From NCBI GenBank assembly GCA_031259345.1, contig JAIRLQ010000129.1, positions 1 through 24,130 of the forward strand: a DNA stretch of 24,130 nucleotides, read 5' to 3'. Under the pieces are notes generated by a model, which saw only the letters and a list, made by a program, of their open reading frames with translations, was not told the origin of the DNA and did not search any database. The position numbers were made by a program, and so were the translations under genes. Origin of the DNA: Treponema sp. GTDB taxonomy: Bacteria > Spirochaetota > Spirochaetia > Treponematales > Breznakiellaceae. Of the stretch, positions 13,609 to 21,671 are shown piece after piece (the stretch's first letter is position 1; each line of letters begins with the position of its first letter).

Positions 13609-14746
13609 CGATTTCTCCGGTCTGCGGATAGCAGATGCCGATGTACAGGTCGAAACACAAGCGCCTAATCAGGAGTTGGCGGAAGTTTCGGATTTGTCCA
13701 AAAGGGGCTATCAGTTTTTAAAGGAAAACAGGATAGAGGACGCTATAGACTGTTTTTCGAGGATCCTGGAAATAGACGAAAACAACAATTACGCGCTGGT
13801 CGGAATAGGCGACGCTACCAGAAAACGGGGATCTTACCGCGAGGCGGTAAATTACTACCAGCGCTGCCTGTCCTTTCACCCGGGAAACAACTATGCCCTC
13901 TTTGGGCTTGCCGATTGTTATAAAGCCCTAAACCAGTATCACAAAGCTATTGAAATTTGGGAACAATACCTTCTTCACGATGACAAGAATATTACAGTGC
14001 TGACCAGGGTTGCCGATGCCTACCGCAAGGTGCGTGATTTTAAACATTCCAAAACAGTATACCTCAGGGTGCTGGAAATAGAAGAAACAAATCCCTATGC
14101 CATTATAGGATTGGGACACCTTCACTACGATTTTAAAGAGTACCAGGAAGCCCTTTATTACTGGAAAAAAATGCTTGAGCTAAATAAAGAAAATGTAGAT
14201 ATCCGGGTACTGACTTCTATAGGAAACTGCCACAGAAAACTTAAAACTTTTGCAAACGGTATAGAATATTTTGAAAGAGCCCTAAAAAGGGATAGCAGCA
14301 ATTTCTACGCATTATTCGGGCTTGCGGACTGTTACCGGGGCCTTAACAAGCAGGAACGTTCCCTGGAATTCTGGAACCGTATTCTGGAACAGGATCCCCG
14401 AAACAAGGTGATACTTACCCGGGCCGGGGACGCCTACAGGAACCTGGGTCAATTTGATATATCCAACGATTATTATAAACGGGCGCTTAATATCGAGTTT
14501 GATACTTACGCCGTCCTGGGGCTCGCGATTATTGCCAAAGCCCAAGGTAAATACGAAGAAGCCATAGAATCTTTGCGGCGCCTGATTCAGCAGGATCCAA
14601 AAAATTACCGCCTTTACATTGAGCTTGCGGAATGCCGGCTTAAAAATGGCGAACGCCGTGACGCCATAGATGTCCTTGAAGATTTTCAGCGCCAGGGACT
14701 TAGAAATGTCCAGGTGAACGAATTCCTTGAACGGCTTAAATCTTAA
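13592..14746 (+). CDS. tetratricopeptide-repeat protein
   Basis: A 384-residue protein made mostly of TPR helices from about residue 33 to the end, after a polar N-terminal 30 residues. About nine repeats are visible. They alternate between two flavours: one opening YALFGLADCY or YAIIGLGHLH (residues 101, 169, 239) and one opening VLTRVADAY, VLTSIGNCH or ILTRAGDAY (about 136, 206, 273), giving a two-TPR unit of 68-70 residues. Such proteins act as protein-docking scaffolds; the partner is unknown. No signal peptide, so cytoplasmic. I chose the ATG at 13592, preceded by GAAGAAGG, over an in-frame TTG at 13571. It overlaps the small upstream gene by 17 bases and rlmN by 20. Confidence 0.88.
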   Translation: MNDSINDFSGLRIADADVQVETQAPNQELAEVSDLSKRGYQFLKENRIEDAIDCFSRILEIDENNNYALVGIGDATRKRGSYREAVNYYQRCLSFHPGNNYALFGLADCYKALNQYHKAIEIWEQYLLHDDKNITVLTRVADAYRKVRDFKHSKTVYLRVLEIEETNPYAIIGLGHLHYDFKEYQEALYYWKKMLELNKENVDIRVLTSIGNCHRKLKTFANGIEYFERALKRDSSNFYALFGLADCYRGLNKQERSLEFWNRILEQDPRNKVILTRAGDAYRNLGQFDISNDYYKRALNIEFDTYAVLGLAIIAKAQGKYEEAIESLRRLIQQDPKNYRLYIELAECRLKNGERRDAIDVLEDFQRQGLRNVQVNEFLERLKS

Positions 14747-15782
14747 AACGCCGCCCTCTTTGGCCGGGCTTTTGCCGGAGGAAATTGCCCGTCTGACCGA
14801 AGGAGGAGCTTCTTTCCCTTCCTACCGCCTTAAGCAGATCTACGAATGGACGCGCCGGGGTGTCCTGTCTTTTGATGATATGAATAACCTTCCCCCGGAA
14901 ATGCGGAAAAGCCTTAAAAGCCGCTTCCGCCTTTTTTCTTCCGCTGTTTCAGCCGTTCTTGAAGATGAAGACGGCACGGTAAAATTTCAAATTACTCTGG
15001 AAGACGGAAATAAAATTGAAGCGGTAATATTGAATGACGGCAAAGGCCGAAAAACAGCCTGCCTTTCGGTTCAGGCGGGCTGCCCCGCCGCCTGTGTTTT
15101 TTGTAAAACCGGCGCCCTTGGATTTACCAGGAATTTAAAGGCAGGCGAAATTACCGAAGAATATATTTTTCTAAAAAAACATGCTCCGGATATTTCGCAT
15201 ATCGTTATCATGGGCATGGGCGAGCCCCTTTTTAACCTTGAAGAATTAAGAAAAGCTTCCGGTTTTTTTTGCGACAAAGAAGGGTTTAATATTTCACGGC
15301 GGAGAATTACCCTGTCTACCAGCGGCATAGTCCCGGGTATCCGCGATATGGCGGACAACGGGCCTGATTTAAAACTTGCGCTTTCCCTTACCAGCGCCCG
15401 GGAGGATTTACGGGCGCGCCTCATGCCGGTTGCAAAAGATAACCCTCTGACTCTTTTAAAAGAAAGCCTTGTTTATTTTCAAAAAAAGCAAAAGAGCCGT
15501 ATCACATTGGAAGCGGTTCTTCTTGGGGGGATCAATACCGGCACGGAAGACGCAAGGGCACTTTCCTGCTTTGCCCGGGGCCTTGACGCGGTTATAAACC
15601 TTATTCCCTGGAACCCCGTGGACGGGCTTCTTTTTGAGGGGAAAGCCCTCTCTCCCCCGCCGGAAAGTGAAATTGCGGAATATGAAGCGGCTCTTAAAAA
15701 CCGGGGTCTTAATGTAACCAGGCGCTACAAAAAAGGCAGGGGCGTCATGGGCGCCTGCGGCCAGCTTGGGGGCTGTCCATGA
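14727..15782 (+). CDS. rlmN: 23S rRNA/tRNA (adenine-C2)-methyltransferase RlmN
   Basis: Radical SAM enzyme that methylates C2 of A2503 in 23S rRNA and of A37 in some tRNAs. The 351-residue protein carries the iron-sulfur triad Cys119-x3-Cys123-x2-Cys126 (CPAACVFCKTGALGF), a cysteine seven residues earlier (Cys112) matching the conserved one in the family, MGMGEPLFN, STSGIVPGI, LALSLTSA, and the methyl-carrying cysteine in the C-terminal GACGQL (Cys344). The N-terminal YRLKQIYEW helix is typical. The start is TTG, overlapping the TPR gene by 20 bases; a further TTG at 14760 is an alternative, and neither has a strong ribosome site. It faces the nitroreductase-like gene 50 bases away with no evident terminator between. 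Confidence 0.94.
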   Translation: MNGLNLKTPPSLAGLLPEEIARLTEGGASFPSYRLKQIYEWTRRGVLSFDDMNNLPPEMRKSLKSRFRLFSSAVSAVLEDEDGTVKFQITLEDGNKIEAVILNDGKGRKTACLSVQAGCPAACVFCKTGALGFTRNLKAGEITEEYIFLKKHAPDISHIVIMGMGEPLFNLEELRKASGFFCDKEGFNISRRRITLSTSGIVPGIRDMADNGPDLKLALSLTSAREDLRARLMPVAKDNPLTLLKESLVYFQKKQKSRITLEAVLLGGINTGTEDARALSCFARGLDAVINLIPWNPVDGLLFEGKALSPPPESEIAEYEAALKNRGLNVTRRYKKGRGVMGACGQLGGCP

Positions 15783-15832
15783 CGAAACAAAAACCCGGAT
15801 CATCTTAAGCCAGCCCCTTATCACTCCTCCTC

Positions 15833-16603
15833 TTATAAAATTTTTAAATTTACCGTCCACAAATAATTCAAGTTCTTTTTAGGCGGTTTTATCGTATTGG
15901 CGTCTTCTTTTTCAAAACCCGCAAAACATTTGTGTTCCAGGGCGCTTAACCAGAGATGACAGAGGGCGATACCGCCGTCAGCCCATTTTAAGGGCTGCAT
16001 GAGACCCTTTACGGGAAACGACGGGGCAGCCATAAAGAGACGTATCTTATCCGAATCCCCGGAGAAGAACCAGCTTTGGGAATTCATGGCCGAAGGGGCA
16101 AGACGGGCCGGTTCAAGAATGTCATCCGGGCGCTTGAGATCGCTCACTTCGCTTAAAGCTTTCCTCCGGAACTCTCCGGTACTAGAGCGATAAATATTTC
16201 CCACGCCGCGCCCAAAAGCGATCATCTTGAAAAACGGAAGCCCGTCGGCCCGGGCGGCTTCTTTCCGGGGCTTCGCCATGCCAAGCCAGCAGCTTCCCAA
16301 ACCCCGTGCCGAAAGCCAGAGAGAAAGCTGCTGCAACACAAAGGATGCGTTGATAACAGCATCCTCACCACTTTTGGCATAGGCCGCAAGGTAACAGGGC
16401 GCCCCTCCAAAAGGCCTTTCAACCAGTTCGGCGCCAAGTACCTTGAAAGCCGCCTGGTTTTCATTAAGCCTTTGGGCTTTAGATATGGCAGCCTCAAGCC
16501 TGTCCAAAATGTCTTTGCCGACCTCCCCGCTTTCATATTTCCGTACCGACTGGCGGCGGGAAATCTCCCGGCAGAGTTCGCTGGCTTCACTTTTTTCCCA
16601 CAT
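15833..16603 (-). CDS. nitroreductase-fold protein (putative TM nitroreductase type)
   Basis: A 256-residue protein of the flavin nitroreductase superfamily, apparently with two half-domains. The N-terminal half has RRQSVRKYESGEV, the usual R-S-x-R FMN-contact region, and ASFVLQQLSLWLSARGLGSCWLG, matching the family's helix and GLGxxW segment. The second half has EPARLAPSAMNSQSWFF, resembling the LAPSxxNxQPW FMN motif, and a hydrophobic end. Such enzymes reduce nitro- or quinone-type compounds with NAD(P)H; the substrate here is unknown. The start is the ATG at 16603, which has AAGGAGG; an in-frame ATG further up (16645) lacks one. It is the third gene after thrA and the aminotransferase gene, with no evident metabolic link to them. 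Confidence 0.85.
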   Translation of the reverse strand: MWEKSEASELCREISRRQSVRKYESGEVGKDILDRLEAAISKAQRLNENQAAFKVLGAELVERPFGGAPCYLAAYAKSGEDAVINASFVLQQLSLWLSARGLGSCWLGMAKPRKEAARADGLPFFKMIAFGRGVGNIYRSSTGEFRRKALSEVSDLKRPDDILEPARLAPSAMNSQSWFFSGDSDKIRLFMAAPSFPVKGLMQPLKWADGGIALCHLWLSALEHKCFAGFEKEDANTIKPPKKNLNYLWTVNLKIL

Positions 16604-16654
16604 CGCACCCTCCTTAGTTTTGAAAAACGCAAGAGTGTCTGTCACCCGGCGGGT

Positions 16655-17872
16655 TTAGCGGCTCCAGGTTTCCACCGCCTTTTTAAAGGCCTCCCCTGAG
16701 GCTTTGATGAGTTTTTCGTCCACGCAGTAGGCAAAGCGAAGCCAGCCGGGCTGGGCAAACCCCGATCCGGGGACGCCCAGGATTAGGTACTTTTTAAGGT
16801 GATCCACAAAGGCCTTGTCGTCATTTGCAGCCGGCTGTTCTGCTGCCGCCGGCTGCTTCGCCGGCGGCACTTTGCAGAATAAATAAAAAGCGCCGTCGGG
16901 TCTGGCGTATTCTATGCCGGCTTCGTCAAGGACTTTGGTAAAAGCCGCGCGCCGCCTGGCATAAATTTCCACATCTACCCTGGCAAAAATAAGTTCCGCC
17001 ACAATACGCTGCATTAAAGCCGGGGCGTTTACAAAGCCCAGTATCCTGGTAGTGTAAATCAGCGCGTTCATAAGATCTTCTTTGCCGTCTATCTTCGGCC
17101 CCACGGCGATATAGCCTATACGTTCCCCGGGCAGGGAAAGGCTTTTAGAATAGGAACTGACCACTATGGATTCGTTATATGCCGCAAGAACCGGCGGCGC
17201 TTCAATGCCATAGGCAATTTCCCGGTAAGGCTCGTCAGAGACCAGATACGGGAAACGGCCAACGGCCTTGCCATGATCTTCCAGAACCTTTGCCAATTCC
17301 GCAATATCACCCGCGGGATAGATTCTGCCTGTGGGGTTATGGGGCGAATTGATAAGCACAGCCTGGGTCTTTGGCGAAAGTTTTGCCTTAATGGCGGCAA
17401 TATCCAGACTAAAATCAGATTTTGACGGAACTTCCACCAGGATGCCGCCAAAGTTGCCCACATAATTGCGGTATTCCATAAAATACGGCTTGCTTACAAT
17501 TACCTCGTCGCCGGGGTTCAGGATGGCCTTAAACACTACATTAAGCCCGCCGGCGGCTCCGGCCGCCATAACAATGTGGGATCCGTCTATGGCAACCCCC
17601 TGTTCCCGGGAAGCCTTTTGGGCAATGGCCTCCCGCACTTCGGGAAAGCCCGCGTTAGCCATATAGCCGTGGGAGCCTTTTTTGTCCTCTTTGGCAAGCT
17701 TAAGCAAAACCCGGTGAAACGCCGGCGGGGGCTCAATATCGGGGTTGCCGATGGAAAAATCAAAAACCTTGTCCGCACCGTACTGCTTTTTAAGCTGGGC
17801 GCCTTCTTCAAACATCTTCCTAATCATGGATTGGGAACCGAGGATGTCTTTAATTGCTTTCGCTATGGGCAT
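16655..17872 (-). CDS. class I/II PLP-dependent aminotransferase
   Basis: A 405-residue fold-type I aminotransferase of the aspartate aminotransferase-like group. Visible residues: the PLP-phosphate region VMAAGAAGGLNVVF (102-115), INSPHNPTG with Asn178 (174-182), SDEPYREI with Asp213 (212-219), the Schiff-base lysine Lys243 in SSYSKSLSLPGERIG, and Arg379 in GWLRFAYC for the substrate carboxylate. Which amino acid it uses cannot be read from sequence; lying next to thrA it may supply aspartate or act in related amino-acid metabolism. Residues about 336-353 form an Ala/Pro/Gln-rich insertion beside the usual FCKVP strand. The chosen ATG (17872) has AAGGAG; an in-frame Met further upstream at 17902 does not and would lie within the hairpin region. 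Confidence 0.9.
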   Translation of the reverse strand: MPIAKAIKDILGSQSMIRKMFEEGAQLKKQYGADKVFDFSIGNPDIEPPPAFHRVLLKLAKEDKKGSHGYMANAGFPEVREAIAQKASREQGVAIDGSHIVMAAGAAGGLNVVFKAILNPGDEVIVSKPYFMEYRNYVGNFGGILVEVPSKSDFSLDIAAIKAKLSPKTQAVLINSPHNPTGRIYPAGDIAELAKVLEDHGKAVGRFPYLVSDEPYREIAYGIEAPPVLAAYNESIVVSSYSKSLSLPGERIGYIAVGPKIDGKEDLMNALIYTTRILGFVNAPALMQRIVAELIFARVDVEIYARRRAAFTKVLDEAGIEYARPDGAFYLFCKVPPAKQPAAAEQPAANDDKAFVDHLKKYLILGVPGSGFAQPGWLRFAYCVDEKLIKASGEAFKKAVETWSR

Positions 17873-17889
17873 AAAATTCTCCTTAATCC

Positions 17890-17925
17890 GAGACTGCTTC
17901 AAAACTCCGGTTTTGAAACAGCCTC
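17890..17925. repeat. 36-base palindromic element between thrA and aminotransferase gene
   Basis: Two 16-base arms with only two mismatches flank a TCCG loop: GAGACTGCTTCAAAAC and GTTTTGAAACAGCCTC. It begins ten bases after the thrA stop on the minus strand and ends before the aminotransferase ribosome site. No T run follows it in the transcribed direction. TATAAT on the minus strand (17926-17931) abuts it, but no -35 box is visible. It resembles a REP/BIME-like or miniature palindromic element; it occurs once in this window as far as I can see. Confidence 0.55.
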
Positions 17926-17934
17926 ATTATAAAC

Positions 17935-20469
17935 CTAAACCAGTGTGCGGGCTATACGCACTATATCGGCAAAAACACCTCCGGCGGTTACCTGGGCCCC
18001 CGCGCCGGGGCCTTTTATCACCATGGGAAGGGCCGAATAACGATCCGTGGTAATTACCACGATATTATCCGCATCCGTCAGGGAACGGAAGGGGCTGTTC
18101 ACGTCTTCCGCCCTAAGGGACAACTTTGCCCTGGACGCCCCGGCGGCGGCTTTTGGGTCATCGGAGCCTTCTTCGATAAGCGCGATATAGCGCAGGGCTT
18201 TCCCTTCCGCCGCCGCGGCCGCACGGCGCTCTTCAAAACCCGCGTCGTATTTTTCCAGTTCCGAAAAAAAAGCGTCTACACCGGAAGCTTCAAAACAGGC
18301 TTCGGGCAGTATGGGCTCTATATCTACAGAGGAAAATTCCAGGGACATGCCGCATTCCCTTGCCAATATCAAAGCCTTCCTGGCAGCGTCCATGGCATTT
18401 AGATCGTCCCTGGGGTCGGGCTCTGTATAGCCCCTTGCCTTTGCCTCCCGCACCAGGGTGGAAAATGTTTTTGAGCCGTCAAAATTATTGAAGATAAAAC
18501 TTAACGAGCCCGACAGCACCGCTTCGATACGCCGCACCTTATCGCCGGATAAAAAGAGATCCCGCAGGGTGGAAATAACCGGAAGACCCGCGCAGACCGT
18601 AGTTTCGTACAGGTAAGGAATGCCCCGGTTTCGGGAAAAGCCGGTAAGGGTTTTATAATAACCCAGGGCGCCCGCGTTGGCCCGTTTGTTCGGGGTTACA
18701 ATGGGAATGGAAGACTGGATTATGTCCGCATACCAGCCCGCCACATCATCCGAAGCCGTGCAGTCGCAGAAACAGCTATTGGGCAGATTCATTGCCTTCA
18801 TTGAAGAAACAAAAGCCGCAAGGTCTAAAGCTTCGCTCTTGCCCCCCCCCGCATCTTCACCTTTTAATATATTTTTGATTGTTTTGGGATCTATGCCGTC
18901 GGGGCAGAGTATCATTTGCCGCGAATCCCCTACCCCGGCAAGGTTAATGCGGATCTTGTATTCGTCGGCCAGAATTTCCCTGTGCCCGGCAATCTGTTCC
19001 AGCAGAGTTCCGCCAATGAGTCCTGTCCCCAAAAGGAAAAGGTTTACCGAACGGACGCCGGAAAGAAAAAACGCTTCGTGGATGGAGTTTAGGGCTTTTG
19101 CCTCGTCCTGGCCGTCTATTACCGCCGAGATATTGATCTCCGAAGAGCCCTGGGCTATGGCGACTACGCTGATGCCGTTCCTCCCCAGAGCATGGAAAAC
19201 CTTGCCTGAAATGCCGGAAGTTTTTCTCATCCTGCTTCCGACTACCGCAATAATGGAAAAGTTATTTTCGATGTACGGAAGGTCGATAGCCCCCGCGGCT
19301 ATTTCCCGCTCAAACTCCTGCCTGACAGCTTCCCCGGCGGCTTCGGCGTCATGGGGGGCTATGGCAACACAGATTGAATATTCACTGGAACTTTGGCTTA
19401 TAAGGATGATATTAACGCCCTTCCTGGCCAAGGCGCCAAAAAGCCTGGCGGAAAAACCCGTAAGCCCGACCATACCCGAACCCTGTACCCGTACCAGGGT
19501 AATATTGCTCATGGAACTTATGCCCTTTATAGGAAAAGGGCTGTCACCGGCATGTTCGACAATGGCGGTTCCGGGGCTTGCGGGGTTAAAGGTATTTCGT
19601 ATTCTGATGGGGATACCCTTTTCCAGGGCAGGCCTTATGGTAGGGGGATAAATTACCTTTGCGCCAAAATGGGAAAGTTCCATCGCTTCTTCGTAAGAGA
19701 TGCTTTCGATACGGAAGGCATTTTTTACCATTATGGGATCGGCGGTAAGAATGCCATCCACATCGGTCCAGATCTCCACCTCTTCGGCTTCCAGGGCCGC
19801 CCCAAATATGGCGGCGCTAAGATCCGAGCCCCCCCTGCCCAGGGTAGTGGTAACATCTTCCCCTGTAGAAGCGATAAAACCCGTAACAATTTGAAGCGGA
19901 ATCTTCCCGCCCCCGAATTTTACCGACAGGGAATCAAAATAGGAGCGAATCCTGGGGTAGGTCTCGGCGGCAATAAAATTGGCCTTGCTAAAAACGCTGT
20001 CCGTCTTTATCAGGGGGCGGGCATCAAGGCAAAGCGAAGGGATCCCCCGGCTTGAAAGAGCCGCGGCAACGAACAAAGCCGAAAGGCGCTCACCAAAGCT
20101 CATTACCAGATCCTGGCTGCGCCGGGACAGCTCTTTAAGAACGGCAATGCCGTCAAGAACCCGCAAAAGGTGAGAAATTATTTCGTTTAGCCCGGCGGAA
20201 ACTGTTTCCAGGGCGTCCCCGGCCAAAAAAAAGCGCGCCGCGTCAAGGTGCCGCTTCCGTATAGCCTCGACAACCTCTTTATAGACCGGATCGTTAACGG
20301 CCGCCTTTCGGCACAGATCTATCAAACTATCGGTTATGCCTGAAAAAGCAGAAACCACCACAACTCTGGTTCTGTCCCGATGTTCGCCGTCTTTTAGGAT
20401 GCCAACGATTTTTTCGATGGCTTCCGGGTTTCCTACTGATGTTCCACCGAATTTAAGAACAAACATCAT
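17935..20469 (-). CDS. thrA: bifunctional aspartokinase/homoserine dehydrogenase
   Basis: One 844-residue chain carries the first and third steps from aspartate to threonine and methionine. The aspartokinase domain (1 to about 300) has KFGGTSVG at 6-13, SFGERLSA, TTLGRGGSDLSAAI around 208-221 and WTDVDGILTADP. Two ACT regulatory domains follow (about 320-395 and 402-472; GLTGFSARLFGALA and SGISGKVFHALGRNGISV). The homoserine dehydrogenase domain (476-844) has LFLLGTGLIGG for NAD(P), VTPNKRAN, LSGSLSFIFN, GYTEPDPRDDLNAMDAARKALIL and the final KGPGAGAQVTAGGVFADI. All catalytic landmarks are intact, and feedback inhibition by threonine is likely from the ACT pair. Start: ATG at 20469 with a second ATG next to it and CGGAG upstream. 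A G9 tract (18842-18850) lies in the dehydrogenase part. No thrB or thrC is in the window. Confidence 0.96.
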   Translation of the reverse strand: MMFVLKFGGTSVGNPEAIEKIVGILKDGEHRDRTRVVVVSAFSGITDSLIDLCRKAAVNDPVYKEVVEAIRKRHLDAARFFLAGDALETVSAGLNEIISHLLRVLDGIAVLKELSRRSQDLVMSFGERLSALFVAAALSSRGIPSLCLDARPLIKTDSVFSKANFIAAETYPRIRSYFDSLSVKFGGGKIPLQIVTGFIASTGEDVTTTLGRGGSDLSAAIFGAALEAEEVEIWTDVDGILTADPIMVKNAFRIESISYEEAMELSHFGAKVIYPPTIRPALEKGIPIRIRNTFNPASPGTAIVEHAGDSPFPIKGISSMSNITLVRVQGSGMVGLTGFSARLFGALARKGVNIILISQSSSEYSICVAIAPHDAEAAGEAVRQEFEREIAAGAIDLPYIENNFSIIAVVGSRMRKTSGISGKVFHALGRNGISVVAIAQGSSEINISAVIDGQDEAKALNSIHEAFFLSGVRSVNLFLLGTGLIGGTLLEQIAGHREILADEYKIRINLAGVGDSRQMILCPDGIDPKTIKNILKGEDAGGGKSEALDLAAFVSSMKAMNLPNSCFCDCTASDDVAGWYADIIQSSIPIVTPNKRANAGALGYYKTLTGFSRNRGIPYLYETTVCAGLPVISTLRDLFLSGDKVRRIEAVLSGSLSFIFNNFDGSKTFSTLVREAKARGYTEPDPRDDLNAMDAARKALILARECGMSLEFSSVDIEPILPEACFEASGVDAFFSELEKYDAGFEERRAAAAAEGKALRYIALIEEGSDDPKAAAGASRAKLSLRAEDVNSPFRSLTDADNIVVITTDRYSALPMVIKGPGAGAQVTAGGVFADIVRIARTLV
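18842..18850. repeat. nine-G homopolymer tract inside thrA
   Basis: Nine Gs on the coding strand (nine Cs on the plus strand) encode Ala-Gly-Gly-Gly at residues 540-543 of ThrA, in a loop of the homoserine dehydrogenase domain. Slippage by one base would cut off the catalytic C-terminal part while leaving the aspartokinase and ACT domains. In this sequence the frame is open. Confidence 0.9.
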
Positions 20470-20505
20470 AAGCTCCGTGTTTTATCCAATTGCACAAGTT
20501 CAATT

Positions 20506-20534
20506 ATTATATTACAGTATGGGTATAATTTAAA
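20506..20534 (-). promoter_or_regulatory. candidate thrA promoter
   Basis: On the minus strand TATAAT (20506-20511) lies 17 bases after TTTAAA (20529-20534), giving a start near 20499, about 30 bases before the thrA ATG. The -35 box is poor, so confidence is modest. No threonine-rich leader peptide or attenuator is seen; the leader is too short. It overlaps the opposite promoter's -10 box. Confidence 0.45.
20524..20529 (+). promoter_or_regulatory. -10 box for the GT4/cysteine desulfurase/thiI genes
   Basis: A perfect TATAAT 54 bases before the GT4 gene; no convincing -35 box at the right spacing (the best is TTCAAT, 19 bases away). The start would fall at about 20536, exactly where a hairpin begins. 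It overlaps the candidate thrA promoter in the other direction. Confidence 0.45.
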
Positions 20535-20535
20535 G

Positions 20536-20563
20536 CGGTAGAATCGGCAACCTGAATCTACCG
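20536..20563 (+). promoter_or_regulatory. 5'-terminal leader hairpin of the GT4 gene
   Basis: Perfect seven-pair arms CGGTAGA (20536-20542) and TCTACCG (20557-20563), then an A-A mismatch and four further pairs (one G-U) closing a CAAC tetraloop. It would start at or within a base or two of the predicted transcript 5' end, followed by a free TAGGAG ribosome site. Possible 5'-end mRNA stabiliser or a protein-binding operator. Confidence 0.5.
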
Positions 20564-20583
20564 GGTTTTAGGAGTTAGTATAC

Positions 20584-21666
20584 ATGAGCGGTTCGCTGAT
20601 AACCATACTCATTTCTTTTTTGCTGTCATTCTTGTGTGTAGGCCTTGTACTTAGGGTTTCTCACCGGAATTCCTGGTATGATAAAATAGATGACAGAAAA
20701 ATACATACCGGCGATGTTCCCCGGTTGGGGGGCATAGGTTTCGCCTCAGCCTATATCCTAATAGCCTTCTTCATTACCCTGTTTTACCCCGAATTTTCAC
20801 CGGGGATCCACTTTATAGCGCCAATTGCGGCTCTGATAATTATACTTATCTCCGGGGTAATTGATGATTTTCGCCCCCTGTCACCGTGGGTTAAGCTGCT
20901 CATACAAGGAGTTTGCGCCCTTTGTATAATTTTGCCGGGTTATACATTTTCACGGCCTTTCTTTTTCGGTCCCGGCTGGCTTTCGTCCCTTGGGGAAAGC
21001 CGGTATTTTTTTACGTTTATCTGGATAGTAGGACTTGGAAATGCCATGAATCTCATCGATGGGGTAGACGGCCTTGCGGGGGGCGTTTCTGCCCTTATCG
21101 CCCTTAGTTATGCCGGGATATTTTTTCTTATGGCAGACACAGGCCCGGGGATACTTTTCTCCCTTAGCCTGGTGGCGGTAATTGCCGGGTTTATGATATT
21201 TAACATTCCCCTGCCCAAGGCCAAGATCTTTATGGGTGACGGCGGGAGTCAATTTCTGGGCTTTTCCCTTGCCTTCCTCCCGCTTATCACCCATAATAAC
21301 TCAAAAGATCTGCCCATGTTCTACGCCGGCGCCCTGGTGCTTATTCCGGTTTACGATACTATAGCCGCCATCTGGCGCCGCATCCGTGACCGGCGCAGAA
21401 TCGACAGCCCGGACAGGGCCCATATCCACCACAAATTGATGAACCTGGGCCTTAATTCCAAACAGGTGGATCTGGCCCTTTATGGGCTGCAGATTGTTTT
21501 AAGCGCCTTTGTGCTTTTGGCGGTAAAGTTTAAAGGCATCCCGTCCCTGGTACTTCTGATCCTGGCCTATTCGAGCTGTCTTGGATTTTTTGCCACCGTG
21601 CATTTTATGAACCGCGCCAGAAACCACAGGCTAAACAAAATTGCCGAAGCCGAAACAAATCAATAA
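20584..21666 (+). CDS. WecA/TagO-family undecaprenyl-phosphate sugar-1-phosphate transferase
   Basis: Polytopic membrane enzyme (360 residues, about ten or eleven membrane helices) of the GT4/MraY-like group, which moves a HexNAc-1-phosphate from a UDP-sugar onto undecaprenyl phosphate to start glycan assembly. Motifs: KIHTGDVPRLGGIGF near 39-53, GVIDDFRPLSPWVKLL with the Asp94-Asp95 pair, NAMNLIDGVDGLAGG (153-167), MGDGGSQFLG (217-226), Asp258 in IPVYDTI, and DRAHIHHKLM (277-286), the His-rich loop typical of WecA/TagO rather than MraY. The exact sugar is not readable. Ribosome site AGGAG precedes the ATG. It stands divergent from thrA, with a five-base gap before the cysteine desulfurase gene. 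Its lipid substrate is the product of uppS earlier in the window. Confidence 0.92.
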   Translation: MSGSLITILISFLLSFLCVGLVLRVSHRNSWYDKIDDRKIHTGDVPRLGGIGFASAYILIAFFITLFYPEFSPGIHFIAPIAALIIILISGVIDDFRPLSPWVKLLIQGVCALCIILPGYTFSRPFFFGPGWLSSLGESRYFFTFIWIVGLGNAMNLIDGVDGLAGGVSALIALSYAGIFFLMADTGPGILFSLSLVAVIAGFMIFNIPLPKAKIFMGDGGSQFLGFSLAFLPLITHNNSKDLPMFYAGALVLIPVYDTIAAIWRRIRDRRRIDSPDRAHIHHKLMNLGLNSKQVDLALYGLQIVLSAFVLLAVKFKGIPSLVLLILAYSSCLGFFATVHFMNRARNHRLNKIAEAETNQ

Positions 21667-21671
21667 TTCCA

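Noticed and set aside
18677..19651. Long open frame of 324 codons on the plus strand opposite thrA
   Set aside because: It is antisense to a fully conserved ThrA, has compositionally biased residues typical of a shadow frame, and no ribosome site or recognisable domain.
20470..20583. Threonine attenuator or riboswitch upstream of thrA
   Set aside because: The leader predicted for thrA is only about 30 bases, with no leader peptide, and the one clear hairpin belongs to the opposite transcript.
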